Assembly: GCA_012960835.1 (NCBI GenBank)
Contig: DUAL01000218.1
Coordinates: forward strand, 1-15,992
DNA from: Flavobacteriales bacterium
Lineage (GTDB): Bacteria > Bacteroidota > Bacteroidia > Flavobacteriales > BACL11
DNA: 15,992 nt
Direction: 5' to 3'
Below are positions 8,406-14,958 of this stretch, in pieces (the stretch's first letter is position 1; the number at the start of each line of letters is the position of its first letter). The position numbers were made by a program, and so were the translations under genes. Under the pieces are notes generated by a model. That model was not told the origin of the DNA and searched no databases. It saw only the letters and a list, made by a program, of their open reading frames with translations.

Positions 8406-8446
8406 AGACAGAAACCAGTAGACAGTATTCAGTAGATAGACAATAG
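8406..8446. repeat. degenerate intergenic repeat (CAGTAGA/AGACA units)
   Basis: Just after lolA, AGACA occurs three times (8406, 8420, 8438) and CAGTAGA twice (8416, 8430). The tract is imperfect and lies between genes. It resembles low-complexity direct-repeat tracts I recall from Bacteroidota intergenic DNA. No coding potential and no terminator hairpin were seen in this gap. Confidence 0.4.
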
Positions 8447-8515
8447 TCCTTATAATAATATGTCATAGCAAATTTTGGAACAAAATGTAGCTACCTTAAC
8501 AAAATCATTATAATT

Positions 8516-8800
8516 ATGAAAAATAAAAGTCAAAAAAATATTTTAATAGTAGTGGCAATTCTATTGTCTATTCCACTTATTGCAATGCAATTCACAGATG
8601 AAGTTTCATGGACAATCTTAGATTTTGTAGTAATTGGTATCCTATTGCTAAGCATAGGGTTCATCTGTGAGCTTACTATCAGGAAAGTAAGTAAAATAAA
8701 GCACAGGATTGCGATATGCATAACAATTCTTGTAGTATTTCTACTCATTTGGGCAGAACTTGCAGTTGGAATTTTCGGGACACCATTTGCCGGAAGCTGA
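8516..8800 (+). CDS. small three-helix membrane protein, Bacteroidota family
   Basis: A 94-residue protein predicted to span the membrane three times (about 8-25, 33-53, 64-84), with short polar loops and a basic loop between helices 2 and 3 (RKVSKIKHR, 56-64). Recognisable features are LIAMQFTDEVSWTILDF (21-37) and the terminal WAELAVGIFGTPFAGS. I recall similar uncharacterised proteins across Bacteroidota, with an IAMQFT-EVNW stretch and a WAELAVG-FGTPFAGS end, but I know no function. It lies 112 bases after lolA with no clear promoter box, and converges with ruvX. That the gene is real is fairly secure from the membrane pattern and recalled conservation. Confidence 0.75.
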   Translation: MKNKSQKNILIVVAILLSIPLIAMQFTDEVSWTILDFVVIGILLLSIGFICELTIRKVSKIKHRIAICITILVVFLLIWAELAVGIFGTPFAGS

Positions 8801-8848
8801 AAGTAAATCAAAAACTATGCAACTAATGAAGTGGCTATCTCTTTTTAG

Positions 8849-8873
8849 ATTGCTTCATTTCGTTCGCAATGAC
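8849..8873. repeat. hairpin repeat unit 1 (REP-like)
   Basis: A stem ATTGC (8849-8853) and GCAAT (8866-8870) encloses a 12-base loop TTCATTTCGTTC, followed by GAC. It sits between the convergent small membrane gene and ruvX. It looks like the first of two units of a dispersed intergenic repeat family; a similar unit follows 17 bases later. Convergent gene ends are a common home for such elements, which may limit read-through. Confidence 0.6.
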
Positions 8874-8889
8874 AAAAAGGAAAAGGGAG

Positions 8890-8914
8890 ATCCTTCACAT
8901 GAGTTCAGGATGAC
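8890..8914. repeat. hairpin repeat unit 2 (REP-like)
   Basis: A stem ATCCT (8890-8894) and AGGAT (8907-8911) encloses a 12-base loop TCACATGAGTTC, followed by GAC. It has the same layout as the unit at 8849-8873: AG before the stem, a 5-bp stem, a 12-base loop ending in GTTC, then GAC. The stem sequences differ but remain paired, which suggests that the structure rather than the sequence is kept. It ends 9 bases before the ruvX stop codon. Confidence 0.6.
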
Positions 8915-8923
8915 AGTTGTATT

Positions 8924-9334
8924 TTATTTTGCATCCAAATAGCTCTGCAAAATAATTGCAGCACTTACCTTGTCAATAAGGGATTTATCTCTTCTTTTCA
9001 TTTTTTTTATTCCAGCATCCAAGATGCTTTGTTTTGCAATTTTTGAAGTAAAGCGTTCATCTATTCTTTCAATAGGAATTTGAGGGTGTTTTTTAGATAG
9101 TTTTTCTACAAACTTTTCTGTCATTTCTGTACTATCGGTTGAGCTTCCATCTAGGTTTTTCGGCTCACCCACTACAAAGCAATCTATTTCTTCTTTTTCT
9201 ATTAAATCTTTTAGAAAAGTAAAAATATTTGGCGTATCAATTGTGGTCAGCGCAGAAGCAATCATTTGCAAAGAATCGGTGATTGCTATTCCTACTCTTT
9301 TTTTTCCGTAATCAATTCCTATGGCTTTTGCCAC
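8924..9334 (-). CDS. ruvX: RuvX/YqgF family putative Holliday-junction resolvase / rRNA-processing nuclease
   Basis: A 136-residue RNase H-fold nuclease; E. coli YqgF/RuvX is linked both to pre-16S rRNA maturation and to Holliday-junction resolution. Motifs are GIDYGKKRVGIAITD (6-20, with catalytic Asp8), VGEPKNLDGS (55-64), IDERFTS (91-97) and DKVSAAIILQSYL (121-133). The start codon is GTG: the only in-frame codons between it and an upstream stop are ATA and ACA. Its G is also the last base of the upstream protease's TAG stop, so the two genes overlap by one base and are likely translationally coupled. No signal peptide is present. The family call is firm; the two proposed biochemical roles are unresolved in general. 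Confidence 0.93.
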   Translation of the reverse strand: MAKAIGIDYGKKRVGIAITDSLQMIASALTTIDTPNIFTFLKDLIEKEEIDCFVVGEPKNLDGSSTDSTEMTEKFVEKLSKKHPQIPIERIDERFTSKIAKQSILDAGIKKMKRRDKSLIDKVSAAIILQSYLDAK

Positions 9335-12300
9335 TATTGTTTAACGATTTGGTAAGTAATATTTTCTGGTAATACTTCTATCAAATAAGTCCCAGAACTA
9401 AATTTAGAAATATCAAAATTCCATTTTTTAGCACTGATATACTTAGCAGATTTTATCACTTTTCCATTTACATTCAAGATATTGATTTGGTGATTTTGAT
9501 TATTGTTAAAAGTGATAGTAAATATTCCCATTGTAGGATTAGGGAATAGTTTGATATCTGCATAATTTTCAGCAACCGACAAAGTATTCAAATCAATTGG
9601 CGGAAAAACAATATAATCAATCCAAGCACAATCTTGCCCATTGGAGTTAGAGCCATCTTTATCATACTCCCATTTAAAAATATTTGGACCCACCCCCACC
9701 GGATAAGTTGCTAAAGTCCATGGTTTATTCCCTGACCATTCTGACATTTTTGCCCCATTTATTTTGAACTTCAGAAAATCATAATCTTCCTCTGATGAAA
9801 CAGAATAATAGAAAGAAATATCTCCGGCAGCCAAAACATTTACACTTATGAAAAGTTCCGATTCTTCTCCATCAGGCAATCCGTCAAAAGATTGGCTACA
9901 AAACACTCCTTCATAGGGTTGCATGCTATCAATAAGCCAAGGGAAATTATTATGTGTCCAAGCATAATTAGTGAAATTTCCTGTTTCATAATCTTCATCA
10001 ATAACACCAATTACTTCTGAAAAAATAAAGCTGTAATTGCAAGTTCCGTTTCCGAAATCAAAAGGAAACTGAGCTAAAGTTCCTAAAGGCGTAAGCGCAT
10101 CAATATCAATAGTAAATACAGCATTTGAAGATTGATTAATAATTAGATTATTGATATTAACTACAGGAGAAGTTACAGTTACAAAACTATTTAAACAGGA
10201 TAAGTTTGCAATCAGATTACTAACGTCCGCATGGCCAGAATTTACTGCTTCTACAACCAATTCTACAGTTTCTCCAGCATCTAATTTCCCGTTTCCATTT
10301 CCTGTTGTAGCATCATCAATAGTAAAGGAAATATGTCCTAAAAGTGGTGCATTTAGCACAAGTTGAATATAAGAAACCCAAGAGTTTCCACTTGCATCAG
10401 TTACATCTAGCTGAAATTGTACTTGATGCTGATCTGGAACTAAATTATCTACAGTAAAAGTGAAAGCATTTGTAATGCTTGCAGTTTGGTTTGCATTTAC
10501 TCCAGTAGTAAAATCCAAACTATCAGTAATAGCTATATACTGATTATTTGTACTGAGTTTCACACTTACATTATTAGCATTTATTGAACCTAAATTCTGT
10601 AAATCCACATCCAAATGAATAACCTCTCCGTAATCAACTAGTCCATTATTATTTCCAAAACTATCATCAATTAAATAATTAGGGCAAATCACAAATGGTG
10701 CATTAGAAGAAATAACAGAAACTGAACCAATATATGGCTCACGGAATTGTTTGGTAACCACAACATCAGCCATACCTAGATTGGTAAAAGGTAAAAAACT
10801 CAAAGTCACCATTCCGCTTTGCCCAACAATTTGTGCATCTAGTAATACGCCATTCATTGAAATTGCAACATAAGCATGTTCTTCTACAGTTACATTTAAA
10901 GTTGATGTTCCTAAAGGAACAGCCGAAAGATGACTTACGTTCATGGCAGAAGGGACTCCAATATAAGGCATTACAGAAGGGTCGCCCATCAAATGATAAA
11001 TTTCCCAATAGTATTGCTCAGAGCCAGCAGCTTGGGTTACTGCTAAATTTCCAGAATGTAGCATTTGCCCTTGCGTTATAAACCAATCAGATTGCTGCTC
11101 CCCATTTTCATGAAAAATACAGTCGTAAATTCCTAAACCAGTTTGTGCATAAGTAGGATTAGTTGGCGGAGGAGTAGTTCCATTTCCAACACCCCACCAA
11201 TAATCTTCATCCCAATAAGTATTATTACTCCCGCCAATATAACCAACTGCCCCTTTACTATTTGCACGCAAAAGTGCTTCCCCAAAACATTCTGGTACAT
11301 CAAATTTGTTTGATTGACAACAATTTCCTATCATTAATCCATACTCATTCGCATTTTGCAGAGATGGTACATCAGATGTTGAAAAGCTTGGATCGGACCA
11401 ACCAGAAGAACCACAATGAGCTGTATAATTTGCAAAACCAACTCCCCCACTCACATCAGCAATAATTGCAGCAGAAGCTTGTGGCATATCAGAAGTTATT
11501 GGGCTTCCTGAGCCATATAAATAAGTGTAGGAAGTAATACCGTGAGCGAGATTGAAATAATAATCTGTTCCATAGTTTATTTGCCCATTTCCATAGGTTG
11601 GAGCCATAGACGCATCTACTCCTGCTACCATTACCACTTCATCTAAATAAGCAGGATTAGGCATTGTATATTGCTCGTATTCCATTGTTTTCAAAATCTG
11701 TGGAGTTAACTGCTCAGGCATAGTAGCTGAAAATCTACCATAATACATTTCTGGATAAAAATCTCCTCCTCCATCAAATTCACAATAATACATATCTGCA
11801 AGGTGAGTACCTGTATTGCCATTAAAAGAAGGCACTTGAGCTTCATCTCCTACAATTAAAAGATAAGTTGGAGCAGGATCGTTCACTGTTGCATTATCAT
11901 ACATGTTTTTGATAAATGCCTTAATAGAAGTTGTAGTGCTTCCAACTGCTGGATCGTTTGTGTACCCTTCTACAACTTCAAATCCTTTTTTTGTTTTCCA
12001 CTCCACAAATGGCTGTAAAGTAGATTGAAACATTGAGTCAGCAATAATTACATATTTTATTGGATAAGTGGTTATTACATCCTTTGTTGGAAGTGGTAGG
12101 TAATTTACAAATTGCTTGAATTGATGCTCAAAATTAGGGTTGAAATATTGCTTTCTAATTGCTAAGTCTCTCTCATAATCTGCATTTTTGAAAAGAATTT
12201 TTACTTCTATCTTGCTAATAATTTTAAGTTCGTTGGTTACAGGATTATAACTAAAAGGAGATATATTTAATCGAGCCATTTCTTGCCCCCTCATTTTTCC

Positions 12301-12783
12301 TAATACATCAATTGTTACAATTGGGTTCTCGCTAAATTGATTGATCTGATAAAAATCTCTATCATAAATAAAAGGAACATCCTTAGCATTATCACCCTTT
12401 GATATAGATGGTTGATTAGGAAAAATTGGAAGTGTAATTCCGTAATCGCTTAAAGAAATAAGTTGTTCCTCTTTATTTACAATCTTAAATACTACCTCTG
12501 CACTAGAAGGAATACGAAATAGCTTTTTCAATTCTGGTAATTCTGCTTTTCCATAATCAGAATTGGCAGCATATCCGCCAACAAAAAGTTTTATAAAATC
12601 ACCTTCTTTTATCTTGATTAGTTTTGCATCTAAGCCTGAAAAATTATTTACAAATGAAAACTCCGTCAGCGATTTATTGGTGATTTCAAAATAATTATGC
12701 TCCTCATTCAGCTTAATTTCTTCAGAAAAAGAAAGAAAAAAAGTAACCAAAAGAGTCGTTAGAAGTAGGCTTAGTTTTTTCAT
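9334..12783 (-). CDS. C25-family (gingipain-like) secreted cysteine protease with T9SS sorting domain
   Basis: A 1149-residue secreted protein. A Sec signal peptide (about 1-20) precedes a propeptide region (about 21-235), then a C25 peptidase domain (about 240-610). Its catalytic His lies in NYTAHCGSSGW (His456) and the nucleophile in GNCCQSNKF; by alignment with gingipain ACVNGDF this is Cys489. Two beta-rich domains follow (about 700-920), each opening with a Ca-binding-like acidic loop (DDSFGNNNGLVDYGE; DDATTGNGNGKLDAGE). A MAM/jelly-roll-like domain spans about 928-1062. A type A T9SS sorting domain (about 1072-1149) contains LFPNPTMGIFTI, GKVIKSAKY and SSGTYLIEV. The protein should therefore be exported and displayed or released at the cell surface. 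The sortase PorU is also C25 but is not itself a sorted substrate, so this is more likely a substrate protease. Cleavage specificity is unknown. Confidence 0.9.
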   Translation of the reverse strand: MKKLSLLLTTLLVTFFLSFSEEIKLNEEHNYFEITNKSLTEFSFVNNFSGLDAKLIKIKEGDFIKLFVGGYAANSDYGKAELPELKKLFRIPSSAEVVFKIVNKEEQLISLSDYGITLPIFPNQPSISKGDNAKDVPFIYDRDFYQINQFSENPIVTIDVLGKMRGQEMARLNISPFSYNPVTNELKIISKIEVKILFKNADYERDLAIRKQYFNPNFEHQFKQFVNYLPLPTKDVITTYPIKYVIIADSMFQSTLQPFVEWKTKKGFEVVEGYTNDPAVGSTTTSIKAFIKNMYDNATVNDPAPTYLLIVGDEAQVPSFNGNTGTHLADMYYCEFDGGGDFYPEMYYGRFSATMPEQLTPQILKTMEYEQYTMPNPAYLDEVVMVAGVDASMAPTYGNGQINYGTDYYFNLAHGITSYTYLYGSGSPITSDMPQASAAIIADVSGGVGFANYTAHCGSSGWSDPSFSTSDVPSLQNANEYGLMIGNCCQSNKFDVPECFGEALLRANSKGAVGYIGGSNNTYWDEDYWWGVGNGTTPPPTNPTYAQTGLGIYDCIFHENGEQQSDWFITQGQMLHSGNLAVTQAAGSEQYYWEIYHLMGDPSVMPYIGVPSAMNVSHLSAVPLGTSTLNVTVEEHAYVAISMNGVLLDAQIVGQSGMVTLSFLPFTNLGMADVVVTKQFREPYIGSVSVISSNAPFVICPNYLIDDSFGNNNGLVDYGEVIHLDVDLQNLGSINANNVSVKLSTNNQYIAITDSLDFTTGVNANQTASITNAFTFTVDNLVPDQHQVQFQLDVTDASGNSWVSYIQLVLNAPLLGHISFTIDDATTGNGNGKLDAGETVELVVEAVNSGHADVSNLIANLSCLNSFVTVTSPVVNINNLIINQSSNAVFTIDIDALTPLGTLAQFPFDFGNGTCNYSFIFSEVIGVIDEDYETGNFTNYAWTHNNFPWLIDSMQPYEGVFCSQSFDGLPDGEESELFISVNVLAAGDISFYYSVSSEEDYDFLKFKINGAKMSEWSGNKPWTLATYPVGVGPNIFKWEYDKDGSNSNGQDCAWIDYIVFPPIDLNTLSVAENYADIKLFPNPTMGIFTITFNNNQNHQINILNVNGKVIKSAKYISAKKWNFDISKFSSGTYLIEVLPENITYQIVKQ

Positions 12784-12799
12784 ATTAGTTTGTTTAATG

Positions 12800-12807
12800 C
12801 AAATTTA
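12800..12807 (-). promoter_or_regulatory. possible -7 box for the C25 protease/ruvX unit
   Basis: On the minus strand this reads TAAATTTG, which fits TAnnTTTG, and ends 16 bases before the protease ATG. No -33 TTG was found within 17-23 bases; the nearest is 29 bases away. Confidence 0.4.
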
Positions 12808-12852
12808 AGAAAATTACATAGAGAAAGATTAATTCTCAAAACAATATCTTAT

Positions 12853-12888
12853 ATGTTCAAAAAAGAATCAAAAATCGAAACTTTTTAA
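12853..12888 (+). other. possible 11-codon leader peptide ahead of dapD
   Basis: A mini-ORF encoding MFKKESKIETF, with three lysine codons, ends 27 bases before the intrinsic terminator and 130 bases before dapD. It could be a leader peptide for lysine-responsive attenuation, but lysine AAA codons are common in AT-rich DNA. No clear promoter precedes it; TATCTTAT at 12845-12852 is only a partial -7 match. Chance is the main alternative. Confidence 0.2.
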
Positions 12889-12915
12889 ATTTATTAGCGT
12901 ATAAGGTGGAGGTTT

Positions 12916-12937
12916 GCGGATTATTCCGCTTTTTTTT
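12916..12937 (+). terminator. orphan intrinsic terminator upstream of dapD
   Basis: A 5-bp G/C-rich stem GCGGA (12916-12920) and TCCGC (12925-12929), with a TTAT loop, is followed at once by eight T residues. This is an intrinsic terminator for plus-strand transcription. No annotated plus-strand gene lies upstream of it, because the protease gene points away, and the dapD -7 box lies downstream. It therefore ends either a small RNA or a leader transcript. In the minus direction there is no T tract, so it does not serve the protease gene. Confidence 0.65.
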
Positions 12938-13005
12938 ATGTCTTTTTTTAAACCTTCCTTTTATATTATTGCATTCTATATTTTCAAATTGTTACATTAA
13001 ACTTT

Positions 13006-13013
13006 TATCTTTG
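13006..13013 (+). promoter_or_regulatory. Bacteroidota -7 box for dapD
   Basis: TATCTTTG is a perfect TAnnTTTG match ending 5 bases before the dapD ATG. A TTG at 12989-12991 lies 14 bases upstream, shorter than the usual spacer, so it is a doubtful -33 element. The layout is the same as for apbE and the DUF1801 gene. Confidence 0.58.
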
Positions 13014-13018
13014 CCCTT

Positions 13019-13837
13019 ATGAATTCACAATGGAAACAAATAATTGAAACCGCTTGGGAAAATAGGGATTTACTAAAAGAATCTGTCACCAAGGAGTGTA
13101 TTCGAACAATAATTGAGGAAATAGATAAAGGAAGGTTGCGTATTGCTGAGCCAACAAGGGATGGATGGCAAGTAAATGACTGGCTAAAAAAAGCAGTTAT
13201 TCTTTATTTTCCCATTCAAAAAATGGAAACTACCCAAATTGGCCCTTTAGAATTTCATGATAAAATGAAACTCAAAGGCGATTATGAAAAATTAGGGGTT
13301 AGAGTGGTTCCTCATGCAATTGCTCGCTATGGTGCTTATTTAGCACCAGGTGTAATTATGATGCCCTCCTATGTGAATATTGGTGCTTATGTAGATAGTG
13401 GAACTATGGTGGATACTTGGGCAACAGTAGGATCTTGTGCGCAAATTGGGAAGAATGTTCACCTGTCAGGAGGGGTTGGTATTGGTGGCGTACTGGAACC
13501 CGTACAAGCTGCACCCGTTATTATTGAAGATGATGCTTTTATTGGCTCTCGTTCCATAGTAGTGGAAGGAGTGAAAATTGAAAAAGAAGCAGTATTGGGA
13601 GCTAATGTAGTTTTAACAGCTTCCACTAAAATTATTGATGTAAGTAGAGAAGAAAAAGTTGAATATAAAAAGGTAATTCCATCTCGTTCGGTTGTAATTC
13701 CTGGCACCTACAATAAAGAATTCCCGGCAGGAAATTATGGTGTGCCATGCGCCCTTATTATTGGTAAGCGTAAAGAAAGTACTGATAAAAAAACCTCTTT
13801 AAATAATGCACTTAGAGAATATAATGTAGCTGTATAA
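13019..13837 (+). CDS. dapD: 2,3,4,5-tetrahydropyridine-2,6-dicarboxylate N-succinyltransferase
   Basis: DapD transfers succinyl from succinyl-CoA to tetrahydrodipicolinate in the diaminopimelate/lysine pathway, which feeds peptidoglycan and lysine. The 272-residue length matches E. coli DapD. A helical N-terminal domain (about 1-95) precedes a left-handed beta-helix of hexapeptide repeats (about 100-220), which includes GAYVDSGTMVDTWATVGSC (122-140), HLSGGVGIGGVLEP (148-161) and IIEDDAFIGSRSIVVEG (168-184). The presence of DapD points to the succinylase branch. It is the first gene of a tight plus-strand unit: its TAA stop shares one base with the next ATG. The -7 box is 5 bases upstream; an orphan terminator and mini-ORF lie further upstream and might regulate it. 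Confidence 0.96.
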   Translation: MNSQWKQIIETAWENRDLLKESVTKECIRTIIEEIDKGRLRIAEPTRDGWQVNDWLKKAVILYFPIQKMETTQIGPLEFHDKMKLKGDYEKLGVRVVPHAIARYGAYLAPGVIMMPSYVNIGAYVDSGTMVDTWATVGSCAQIGKNVHLSGGVGIGGVLEPVQAAPVIIEDDAFIGSRSIVVEGVKIEKEAVLGANVVLTASTKIIDVSREEKVEYKKVIPSRSVVIPGTYNKEFPAGNYGVPCALIIGKRKESTDKKTSLNNALREYNVAV

Positions 13838-14958
13838 TGCGAATAGGATTTGATGCAAAAAGAGCTTTTTTTAACAATACCGGTTTAGGTAACTATTCTC
13901 GTGATAGTATTCGTTTACTTTCTCAATTTTATACTGACAACAAATACTTTTTATACACACCAAAAAATACTAAAAACAGCCGTTTATCTTTTTTAAAAGA
14001 CCGAGATAATACATTTATCCGAACACCACAATCCTTGCTTAATAAAGCTTTAAAATCCTATTGGAGAAGCAAGAGTATCGTCCGTGATTTATTCACTAAC
14101 AAAATCGATATTTATCACGGATTAAGCCATGAGCTTCCTTTGGGGATTGAAAAAACATCGATCAAAACGGTAGTAACTATACATGATCTTATTTTTATTC
14201 GTTACCCCCATTTATTCAGGCTTATTGATCGAAAAATCTATAATAAGAAATTCAAATCAGCATGTTTAAGGGCGAATAAAATTATTGCAGTGAGTCAGCA
14301 AACCAAACAAGATATCATTGATTTCTTTTTCATTCCTGAAGAAAAAATTGAAGTAGTTTATCAAGGGTGTAATGCTATTTTTCAAAATGAAATTACAGCC
14401 AATAAGAAACAAGAAACACAAATAAAGTATAATTTACCAAAGGACTATTTACTTTATGTTGGCAGTATTGAAGAGCGTAAAAACCTCCTCACACTACTTA
14501 AAACCTTAAAAGGATTACCTAATCAAAAGCTTGTCGTAATTGGCAATGGAAAGGCTTATAAAATAAAATGTTTACGCTTTATTTCTGAACACAATTTATC
14601 AGATAGAGTAGCTTTTTTAAGTGGCCTTGAGATAGAAGAAATGGCCGCTATTTACCAAAGTGCACAGATGCTCATCTATCCTTCCATTTTTGAAGGATTT
14701 GGCATCCCAATTCTGGAAGCTTTATTTTCTAAGACTCCTGTAATCACATCAAAAGGGGGTTGTTTTTCTGAAGTTGGAGGACCTAACACAAAATACATCA
14801 ACCCGCTATCGGTTGAGCAAATAAAAACAGCTATTCTTGAAATTCAAAACTCGGAAGCACTACAAAACACAATGACTGAAAAAGGTTTTGAGTACGCACA
14901 AAACTTTACTGATGATAAAATTGCAACAAACTTAATGGAGGTTTACAAAGGACTATAA
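13837..14958 (+). CDS. glycosyltransferase family 4 (GT-B fold)
   Basis: A 373-residue retaining glycosyltransferase of the GT1/GT4 group, resembling mannosyl- or glucosyltransferases of surface polysaccharide synthesis. The N-terminal acceptor domain carries GLGNYSRDSIRLL (16-28) and DIYHGLSHELP (91-101). The C-terminal nucleotide-sugar domain carries LYVGSIEERKNL (206-217) and the EX7E motif EGFGIPILE (Glu286, Glu294). No signal peptide or membrane segment is present, so it acts at the cytoplasmic face. The ATG overlaps the dapD stop by one base and the gene ends immediately before the GT2 start. Donor and acceptor sugars are not deducible; with the next gene, a role in lipopolysaccharide or related glycan assembly is plausible. 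Confidence 0.9.
   Translation: MRIGFDAKRAFFNNTGLGNYSRDSIRLLSQFYTDNKYFLYTPKNTKNSRLSFLKDRDNTFIRTPQSLLNKALKSYWRSKSIVRDLFTNKIDIYHGLSHELPLGIEKTSIKTVVTIHDLIFIRYPHLFRLIDRKIYNKKFKSACLRANKIIAVSQQTKQDIIDFFFIPEEKIEVVYQGCNAIFQNEITANKKQETQIKYNLPKDYLLYVGSIEERKNLLTLLKTLKGLPNQKLVVIGNGKAYKIKCLRFISEHNLSDRVAFLSGLEIEEMAAIYQSAQMLIYPSIFEGFGIPILEALFSKTPVITSKGGCFSEVGGPNTKYINPLSVEQIKTAILEIQNSEALQNTMTEKGFEYAQNFTDDKIATNLMEVYKGL

Noticed and set aside
8760..8942. 60-codon plus-strand open frame over the two hairpin repeats
   Set aside because: It overlaps the end of the small membrane gene and the end of ruvX, reads through both hairpin units, and its product resembles the spurious peptides that such repeats yield in other genomes.
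10766..11465. Several 67-82 codon open frames in other frames within the protease gene
   Set aside because: They are shadows of the long coding region, lack start signals, and have no recognisable domains.
9334..12783. PorU, the T9SS sortase, as identity of the C25 protein
   Set aside because: The protein ends in a type A T9SS sorting domain, which marks it as a substrate of the system, and no porV gene is adjacent.
12989..12991. TTG as -33 element for dapD
   Set aside because: The spacer to the -7 box is only 14 bases, shorter than the usual range, so it is not called as part of the promoter.
12938..13000. 20-codon open frame starting at an ATG right after the terminator T tract
   Set aside because: It is AT-rich, hydrophobic by composition alone, lies downstream of the terminator and has no ribosome-binding or promoter signal.
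12784..13018. Lysine riboswitch or T-box ahead of dapD
   Set aside because: The plus-strand stretch before the terminator is only about 130 AT-rich bases, and I see none of the stems or conserved boxes of the lysine riboswitch or T-box.
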